Assembly: GCF_019923725.1 (NCBI RefSeq)
Contig: NZ_JAHXRI010000025.1
Span: 1-64,000 of the forward strand
Origin: Zwartia hollandica
Lineage (GTDB): Bacteria > Pseudomonadota > Gammaproteobacteria > Burkholderiales > Burkholderiaceae_B
DNA: 64,000 nt
Reading direction: 5' to 3'
Shown here: piece after piece, positions 58,760-64,000 of the stretch
How positions within the stretch are numbered: position 1 is the first letter of the stretch
Layout of the letters: every line of letters starts with the position of its first letter
The notes under the pieces: generated by a model
What the model was told of the DNA's origin: nothing
Databases searched by the model: none
What the model saw: the letters and a program-made list of their open reading frames with translations, nothing else
Position numbers and translations under genes: made by a program

Positions 58760-59119
58760 ATGTCTGATACCTCCAAATACTCCGTCACTTATTTGCGGTT
58801 TTTGCATTTGATGCAGGCAATCCGACAAATCCCATCCTTCCCGAACATGGATCCGGTGGAAGAGCGGTTGCTTACGATGCTTGGCGTTAAGTGGCATGAT
58901 GCGCAAAAAGTGAGTGTGCTCGAGGCAATGGGTCTGTCCACAGAGATTTCTGCAACCACTGCGCACCGACGCTTAAAGACCTTGCGCAAGAAAGGCATGA
59001 TTGAACTTGATGTCGATAAGTTAGACAGTCGAGTTAAGTATGTCGTGCCCACCGAGCTCGCACGTAAATATTTTGTCGCCTTAGGGCAAGCCATCGATAA
59101 GGCTGCTCAGCCTACCTGA
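58760..59119 (+). CDS. Small winged-helix (MarR-like) regulator
   Basis: This 119-residue protein has a predicted winged helix: ILxAMGL-like SVLEAMGLSTEISATTAHRR as helix-turn-helix, then LKTLRKKGMIELDVDKLDSR as recognition end and wing. It resembles stand-alone MarR/PadR-type DNA-binding domains. No ligand or sensor domain is visible. It is followed 4 bases later by a membrane protein gene that it may control or that may signal to it. Confidence 0.72.
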   Translation: MSDTSKYSVTYLRFLHLMQAIRQIPSFPNMDPVEERLLTMLGVKWHDAQKVSVLEAMGLSTEISATTAHRRLKTLRKKGMIELDVDKLDSRVKYVVPTELARKYFVALGQAIDKAAQPT

Positions 59120-59123
59120 TCTA

Positions 59124-59729
59124 ATGCCGCCCCCTTCGCAGGTCCATTCGGATGGGTCGTCAAGATCCAGCGTCCGTCCCATACAGAAGCCCAAGTCGAC
59201 ACCAGCACTATTAGGCGCGGGTGTTTTGGTCGTATTGCTATGGATGTTCCTGTTTTATCTCAATGAGTGGTTGTTCTCCGATCTGTCGCTCAGCAAAGTC
59301 ATTAATTGGATTTTTTTGCCGGCCGCAATTCGTATGCTATCGGTCATGGTGCTTGGATGGGTTGGCGCCGTAGGTTTGTTTTTCGGCGCCTTGCTAACGA
59401 ACGACATGATGATGCACGCTGGTTGGGCTGATGCAGTGGTAATTGCAGGGCTGTCAGCGCTTGGACCAGTTGCTGCGGTTAAGGCCTGTGGGACATGGCT
59501 TCAAATAAGCGAGGACCTATCTGGTTTGCGTCCTAGTCAACTGATGATTTTCTCTCTTGCGGGCGCAATCTGTAATGTCGTTCCGCACAATATTTATTTC
59601 TTTTTCTCTGGCCACACGCCCGATATTTTCTCGGGCATGATTCCAATGCTTGTTGGGGATTTGCTAGGCACGCTTGTGATTCTCTATTTCGCGAGCCTAG
59701 CACTCAAGTTCTTTACCGCTCGATCGTGA
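59124..59729 (+). CDS. Polytopic membrane protein of unknown function
   Basis: This 201-residue protein has a basic, Ser/Pro-rich N-terminus and five to six membrane spans (about 29-50, 60-80, 82-105, 110-125, 145-160 and 172-197). [20 protein letters not shown] and [20 protein letters not shown] recall the MASE-type sensory membrane domains, but there is no attached signalling domain. It is paired with the small winged-helix regulator. The stop overlaps the convergent Bug gene by 17 bases. Confidence 0.68.
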   Translation: MPPPSQVHSDGSSRSSVRPIQKPKSTPALLGAGVLVVLLWMFLFYLNEWLFSDLSLSKVINWIFLPAAIRMLSVMVLGWVGAVGLFFGALLTNDMMMHAGWADAVVIAGLSALGPVAAVKACGTWLQISEDLSGLRPSQLMIFSLAGAICNVVPHNIYFFFSGHTPDIFSGMIPMLVGDLLGTLVILYFASLALKFFTARS

Positions 59730-60690
59730 TGTTGCCGTCCGTAATCACTTTTTGCCACATTGCCGTTTCTTCCGCCATCTTCTTAGCAAACTCTTGCGGG
59801 GTACCGCCTGCTGCATCGAAGCCGAGCTTTGCAAACTGCGCTAACAAGCCTGGATTTTGAATAGCTTTGTTCAGAGCTTGATTGAGGGTTGCTTGAATGG
59901 CGGGTGGCAGGCCAGCAGGTCCAAATACGCCAAACCAAGTCAATGACTCGTAGCCGGGTACGAATTGTGACAATGTCGGGATATTAGGTGCTACGGAAGA
60001 GGGCTTTGGTGAAGTGACTGCCAAGGCGCGCACTTTGCCATCGCGAATATGCGGTAGCGACACTGAAATCGAATCAAACATCAAATCTAGGCGGCCAGCC
60101 ATTAAGTCGGGCATCGCTAGAGCAGTGCCTTTATAGGGCACATGCGTCATTTTGGTGCCAGTCATCGCCAAGAATCGCTCTGTTGAAAGGTGCGGGATCC
60201 CGCCCGTTCCAGCTGAGCCGAAATTGAGTTTGCCAGGATTCTTTTTAATGTAATCAATCAGCTCTGGCATCGTGGTCGCAGGCGATGACAAGGGCACGAC
60301 CACGACTTGCGGAGAGGCAGCAAGATACATGATGGGGGTGAAGTCCTTTGTGGGTGAGTACGGGATCTTCGGGTTTAAGATCGGCCCGATCGTATGTGTG
60401 CTTGAAGTGGAAAGCAGAATCGTGTAGCCATCAGGTGCTGAGCGCGCTACTGACTCGGATCCGATGACGCCAGCCGCTCCTGCGCGATTATCCACGACGA
60501 CCGTTTGCCCAAGCTCTACACCGAGCTGTTGTGCCACGACTCGTCCCACAATGTCAGTGGCGCCACCGGCGGGGAAAGGAATAATCAGTTTGATTGGCTT
60601 AGTTGGGTAGGCCTGCGCCATCAACGGTGCTGATAAAAATGTGCTGATGACGCCGAGTGTGGCGATCATGATGTTGCGGCGCGTGTTCAT
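59713..60690 (-). CDS. Tripartite tricarboxylate transporter substrate-binding protein (Bug family) 7
   Basis: This 325-residue periplasmic protein has a signal peptide ending SAPLMAQA, then [40 protein letters not shown] and [18 protein letters not shown]. It is the last gene of the leftward operon that starts with the hydroxyacid dehydrogenase and contains AtuA, which suggests that a hydroxy- or branched acid is the ligand. The stop overlaps the convergent membrane protein gene. Confidence 0.88.
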   Translation of the reverse strand: MNTRRNIMIATLGVISTFLSAPLMAQAYPTKPIKLIIPFPAGGATDIVGRVVAQQLGVELGQTVVVDNRAGAAGVIGSESVARSAPDGYTILLSTSSTHTIGPILNPKIPYSPTKDFTPIMYLAASPQVVVVPLSSPATTMPELIDYIKKNPGKLNFGSAGTGGIPHLSTERFLAMTGTKMTHVPYKGTALAMPDLMAGRLDLMFDSISVSLPHIRDGKVRALAVTSPKPSSVAPNIPTLSQFVPGYESLTWFGVFGPAGLPPAIQATLNQALNKAIQNPGLLAQFAKLGFDAAGGTPQEFAKKMAEETAMWQKVITDGNITIER

Positions 60691-60743
60691 TCAAGTTGCT
60701 CCGAAAAGTATGTAAAAAGGTCTTTGGGTGGTGATGTTGTTCG

Positions 60744-61109
60744 TTAGACGTACTCTTTAACCGCGAGTCTCGCAGCTAAAGTCTGGGGTACCTCAATAGG
60801 AAGGTCTAGCATCCAGAAAGACAGCCCCTTACCATGTGTGTCCAGATTTAGCGCATCGTTGACGCCGCCATCGAGAACTCCCTCGATCACAAAATTCATT
60901 GCTTCGAGTTTAGGAAGCAAGTAGCGTGCCACATTCTTAGGGTGACGGTAGCCAAACCATTGGGCGACACGCGCCTCGGTCAGTTGCTCTGTGAGCAGTG
61001 CATAGCACTCTGCATCCCAGGCAATCACACTGATGTTAGAGGTGTTGCCTTTATCGCCAGCACGGCTGTGCGCGAGTTGATAAAGCGGGAGTTTGACGGT
61101 GGCGCTCAT
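60744..61109 (-). CDS. AtuA-like C-terminal-domain protein
   Basis: This 121-residue protein has LPLYQLAHSRAGDKGNTSNI and YRHPKNVARYLLPKLEAMNF, the pattern of the domain that is fused to the C-terminus of longer AtuA proteins. Here it is a separate gene whose ATG overlaps the AtuA stop (ATGA). I reject the open upstream extension because it lies within atuA and has no family similarity. It is probably a subunit of a complex with the neighbouring AtuA protein. Confidence 0.8.
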   Translation of the reverse strand: MSATVKLPLYQLAHSRAGDKGNTSNISVIAWDAECYALLTEQLTEARVAQWFGYRHPKNVARYLLPKLEAMNFVIEGVLDGGVNDALNLDTHGKGLSFWMLDLPIEVPQTLAARLAVKEYV

Positions 61110-62473
61110 GGGAGTTGCTCCTGAACAAAACTGTAGCCGCAAGGCACGGCCTCGCGAGGAATGGTGCAAGACAGGGTGTCGAGGCGCGGACGCAGGGATG
61201 TGCGAACGCCACCACCACCGGCGGGGCCGCAACAGTACAGTGAGGTCACATCGCGTAGAATTTTTTCCGCAATCTCTTTCTGTAAGTGCACACCGGCCAC
61301 ACGCAAGCGGACATCTCGTGACTCGGGCAAGCCCTTGCTCATTAATTCTCCAGCGTCATCTCCAAAGATGCTGATGGCGCCGATCAGGTCAATACGAAGT
61401 GGTAAGAGATGGCCGATACGTTTTCGTACTGTTTCGCCGGCGAGTGCAGCCCGTTCTCGTGCTTGAAAGCCTGCGTAAGAAATCTCGGCCTCGGCTAGAT
61501 AACCATTGTCGTAGCAGACATTGACTTTCAATTCTGCAGGTCGTGCATGACCAGTAACGCCTTGAATAAGGATACGATCTTGTCCTTCGGATTCAATTGT
61601 GACCTGAGTAATATCTGCCGTGACATCCGGTGTCAGATACTTTGCAGGGTCGTGTACCTCGTAAAGAATTTGTTCACGACCGGTGCGGTCGTCTACGCGT
61701 CCGCCTGTGTTATCCGCCTTAAAGACGGAGAAGCTGCCATCGGCGCGTATCTCGGCAATTGGAAAGCCAATACGATGCATATCGGGTACGGGCTTTTGTC
61801 CCGGAACACAATAGTAGCCGCCAGAGACCTGTGTGCCACATTCAAGCATGTGCCCGGCCATCGTGCCACAGCCCATCTTGTGCCAGTCGTCCATGGCCCA
61901 CCCAAAGTGCGCGATGGCGGGGCCTAACGTGAGAGACGGATCTGATACACGGCCTGTGACGACAATGTCAGCGCCATCGTTTAAGGCTTGTGCGATTTCA
62001 GCGGCACCAATGTAGGCGTTTGCACTCACAACGCGCGAGGGGTCGATATCTGTACCGAGCTTTTTAAGTAGAAACTTCAGTTGTTCGGGTTGCGTTAAGT
62101 CGTCACCGTGCACGACAGCAATACGTGGCACACGTAAACCTTGCATGCGCGCTAGCGCAAAGATCCTTTGGGCCGCTGCTTGCGGATTCGCGGCACCGAA
62201 GTTGCTCACGATCTGTATGTTGTGCTCGAGGCAGCGTTTTAAGACTGGACCGACAAGATCGTCGAGCAGCGGCTCATAACCCATTTTTGGATTCTTGCGC
62301 TTTTCAATTTGCGCAAGCGCAAGTGTGCGCTCGGCTAAAGTCTCGAAGTTGAGGACTCCGCCACCCAGCGCTATGAGTGTGTCCACGACCGGACCCGCAC
62401 CGTCGGTTCGGTCGCCCGAGAAGCCAGTAGCACAGCCTACATATAGCGGCTTGTCTGTTTTGGTTTTGCTCAT
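61106..62473 (-). CDS. AtuA-family protein (DUF1446) 2
   Basis: This 455-residue protein starts PLYVGCATGFSGDRTDGAGP. It has QIVSNFGAANPQAAAQRI, ADIVVTGRVSDPSLTLGPAI, HMLECGTQVSGGYYC and LYCCGPAGGGGVRTSLRP, typical of the AtuA family. It is only distantly like the AtuA protein at 43304-44680 and pairs with an AtuA-like small protein, whereas that one pairs with DUF4387. The function is unknown; the neighbouring D-2-hydroxyacid dehydrogenase suggests hydroxyacid metabolism. Confidence 0.85.
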   Translation of the reverse strand: MSKTKTDKPLYVGCATGFSGDRTDGAGPVVDTLIALGGGVLNFETLAERTLALAQIEKRKNPKMGYEPLLDDLVGPVLKRCLEHNIQIVSNFGAANPQAAAQRIFALARMQGLRVPRIAVVHGDDLTQPEQLKFLLKKLGTDIDPSRVVSANAYIGAAEIAQALNDGADIVVTGRVSDPSLTLGPAIAHFGWAMDDWHKMGCGTMAGHMLECGTQVSGGYYCVPGQKPVPDMHRIGFPIAEIRADGSFSVFKADNTGGRVDDRTGREQILYEVHDPAKYLTPDVTADITQVTIESEGQDRILIQGVTGHARPAELKVNVCYDNGYLAEAEISYAGFQARERAALAGETVRKRIGHLLPLRIDLIGAISIFGDDAGELMSKGLPESRDVRLRVAGVHLQKEIAEKILRDVTSLYCCGPAGGGGVRTSLRPRLDTLSCTIPREAVPCGYSFVQEQLP

Positions 62474-62492
62474 AAATAGGCTCCAGTATTAA

Positions 62493-63440
62493 TCAGCTGA
62501 CGACATTGATCGGTTTGCCTTGCACAAAAGCATTCAGATTTCCAAGAATGCCCTGCGTAAGCCGGGACATCCCATCTTCGTTTGCCCAAGTAATGTGGGG
62601 CGTGATGATTAGATTAGGCAAGTGCATTTGTAATAGGGTGTGTTCGGCTGCAGGTGGTTCACTGGCTAAAACGTCTAGCGCGACGCCACCGAGATGGCCA
62701 CTCAACAGGGCGTCGCCGACAGCACCCTCGTCAATCAGTGGACCTCGGGCTGTGTTGATCAGCATGGCACCAGGTTTCATCTGAGCAAGTTCTTTTGCAC
62801 CAATCAATCCACGGGTATCGGGGGTCAAAGGGCAGTGCAGTGTAATCACGTCGCTTTGGGCGAGCAGTTCTTCAAAGGCGACGTAACCGGGTCGCACAAC
62901 CTGGGCACCTCGGTGTTCACCGAACAGCACTTTCATTCCAAGCGCTTGGGCAAGCGTCGCAACCTCCGAGCCAATCGCGCCTTTGCCGAAAATACCTAAC
63001 GTGGCTCCTCTTATATTTAAAATAGGTGCGCCGTGCACGCAGAAGTGAGCAGAGGTTGGCCATTGTTGGCGTCCGTCGGTTTGATAAAAATACAGCGCAC
63101 GACGCAGCGCAAAAATAAACCCAATGACACCTTCCCCAACGCTTTGTCGTGAGTAGCCCGGCACATTGGATACGACAACGCCACGCGCGCGGCATGCATT
63201 CAGATCAATGCAGTCATAGCCCGTCGCCGCGACGCACACAAACTTAAGCCTGGGCGCACCCGCCAGAACCTCGGCGGTAATTTTTACTTTGTTTGTGATG
63301 CATATCTCGGCATCGCCCAGTGCTTGCAGGGTTGCTTGAGCTCCAGGACTGGTGGCTGGGCAGTTTTTCCATTGAGTAGCCCAAGCTGGCACGGTAAGCG
63401 GGTTTGGAATGGTGTCGCTATCTAAAAATACGATCTGCAT
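62493..63440 (-). CDS. D-isomer-specific 2-hydroxyacid dehydrogenase
   Basis: This 315-residue enzyme has the NAD-binding motif GIFGKGAIGSEVATLAQALG and catalytic Arg in LINTARGPLIDEGAVGDALL. The catalytic His is in LIITPHITWANEDGMSRLTQ and the substrate loop is VCVAATGYDCIDLNACRARG. It is like glycerate, glyoxylate or hydroxypyruvate reductases. It is first in the leftward operon with AtuA 2, the AtuA-like protein and Bug 7. Confidence 0.9.
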   Translation of the reverse strand: MQIVFLDSDTIPNPLTVPAWATQWKNCPATSPGAQATLQALGDAEICITNKVKITAEVLAGAPRLKFVCVAATGYDCIDLNACRARGVVVSNVPGYSRQSVGEGVIGFIFALRRALYFYQTDGRQQWPTSAHFCVHGAPILNIRGATLGIFGKGAIGSEVATLAQALGMKVLFGEHRGAQVVRPGYVAFEELLAQSDVITLHCPLTPDTRGLIGAKELAQMKPGAMLINTARGPLIDEGAVGDALLSGHLGGVALDVLASEPPAAEHTLLQMHLPNLIITPHITWANEDGMSRLTQGILGNLNAFVQGKPINVVS

Positions 63441-63572
63441 GGTTAAACTTTGCTCGAATGTGGTCTGATATGCCTTGCGCGTTGGCTGGCGTGGTTTTTG
63501 TACATTAAATCATGCCGCACGACCTTTTAAATTGGTCTTGTAAGAGCTGGTTCCGCTGTTTTTTCTTTTGGG

Positions 63573-64000
63573 ATGTCTTTGATGATCGCTTCTTCTTCCG
63601 CCCTTGGTGTGTCGGCTTCTGTTGTCGCATCTGCCGTGTACGGCCGAGATGGTCAAAAACACGTCGTCGAGGTCACGCAGATTAGTGCCGTACTAAAGGC
63701 AGAAAATTCCCTTTTATGGGTGGGTCTACATGACCCAGCTCCGGACGTCATTGACATGATTGTGGCGCAGTTAGGGTTGGACGCTGCAGTTGGACAGGAT
63801 ATGGGCGCAACGCACCGAGTTCCCAAGGTGATGGATTATGGGACGGCTGTGCTGGTGGTCGCAATGACAGTCGAGGTGCGAAGCACTGATGGCTTGCCGG
63901 CTTTCGGCGAAACACAATTGCTTATCGGGTCAAACTACCTCATTACACTGCGTCGTGGTGCCATCGCCTCTCACACAGCGCTCAGGCACCGAATGGAGAG
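63573..64000 (+). CDS. CorA-like divalent cation transporter, N-terminal part (cut by window end)
   Basis: The frame runs without a stop from ATG 63573 to the end of the window (142 codons). The translation has the CorA cytoplasmic-domain features: LLWVGLHDPAPDVIDMIVAQ, HRVPKVMDYGTAVLVVAMTV, GETQLLIGSNYLITLRRGAI. The membrane spans and the GMN signature lie beyond the window. GGG stands before the ATG; a second ATG at 63582 is possible. It is divergent from the hydroxyacid dehydrogenase gene. Confidence 0.8.
   Translation, partial: MSLMIASSSALGVSASVVASAVYGRDGQKHVVEVTQISAVLKAENSLLWVGLHDPAPDVIDMIVAQLGLDAAVGQDMGATHRVPKVMDYGTAVLVVAMTVEVRSTDGLPAFGETQLLIGSNYLITLRRGAIASHTALRHRME

Noticed and set aside
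1-64000. CRISPR arrays, insertion sequences or prophage
   Set aside because: I saw no regularly spaced direct repeats, transposase or phage structural genes on either strand.

Overview
The window looks like a chromosomal segment of a betaproteobacterium of the order Burkholderiales, probably Alcaligenaceae-like. This is inferred from the many solitary 'Bug'-type (TctC) periplasmic binding proteins (seven here, no TctA/TctB permease genes), the egtD/senA/senB/selD cluster and the general gene content. GC content is moderate by eye. No phage, insertion sequence, integrase or CRISPR array was seen.

Region 1 (1-3.7 kb): the 3' end of an autotransporter, a NnrU-family membrane protein and two paralogous TetR-type regulators. 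Region 2 (3.8-19.8 kb): a secretion locus. A clear sigma70-type promoter with a near-perfect palindrome on its -10 box drives a YHYH-domain lipoprotein, an RCC1-repeat propeller protein, a Tat-exported multicopper-oxidase-fold protein that has lost key copper ligands, then gspL-M-N-D-E-F of a type II secretion system. The pseudopilin genes gspG-H-I-J-K lie convergently on the other strand. gspC and a minimal prepilin peptidase gene complete the set. A related palindrome lies in front of a small lipoprotein gene at the far end.

Region 3 (20-28 kb): a Bug protein, a BKACE-family enzyme overlapping egtD, and a selenoneine pathway: egtD (hercynine), selD (selenophosphate), senB (selenosugar) and senA (C-Se bond formation). 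It is followed without a gap by a fused binding-protein/permease gene of the OpuB/EgtU class, a candidate selenoneine or ergothioneine importer. Region 4 (28-38 kb): catabolic genes (hydroxyisobutyrate-dehydrogenase-like, aldehyde dehydrogenase, amidase with a small partner gene, two isochorismatase-type hydrolases, CitE-like lyase, an asparaginase-like protein with an altered pocket) and two Bug proteins. It looks suited to uptake and hydrolysis of an amide-containing organic acid.

Region 5 (38-45 kb): a tightly packed leftward operon, DUF4387-AtuA-cysteine hydrolase-ICL/PEP mutase-like-dctP-dctQ-dctM-gntR, with a perfect palindrome in its promoter. Region 6 (45-58.5 kb): Bug proteins, a degenerate histidine-kinase-like gene, a flavin monooxygenase/carboxymuconolactone-decarboxylase-like pair/Baeyer-Villiger monooxygenase operon, an EamA exporter, a CoA-transferase with its segments in permuted order, and a TPP enzyme/SDR/Bug operon. 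Region 7 (58.5-64 kb): tRNA-Arg(ACG) with a strong terminator, a winged-helix regulator with a membrane protein, a leftward D-2-hydroxyacid dehydrogenase/AtuA/AtuA-like/Bug operon, and the start of a CorA-type transporter gene.
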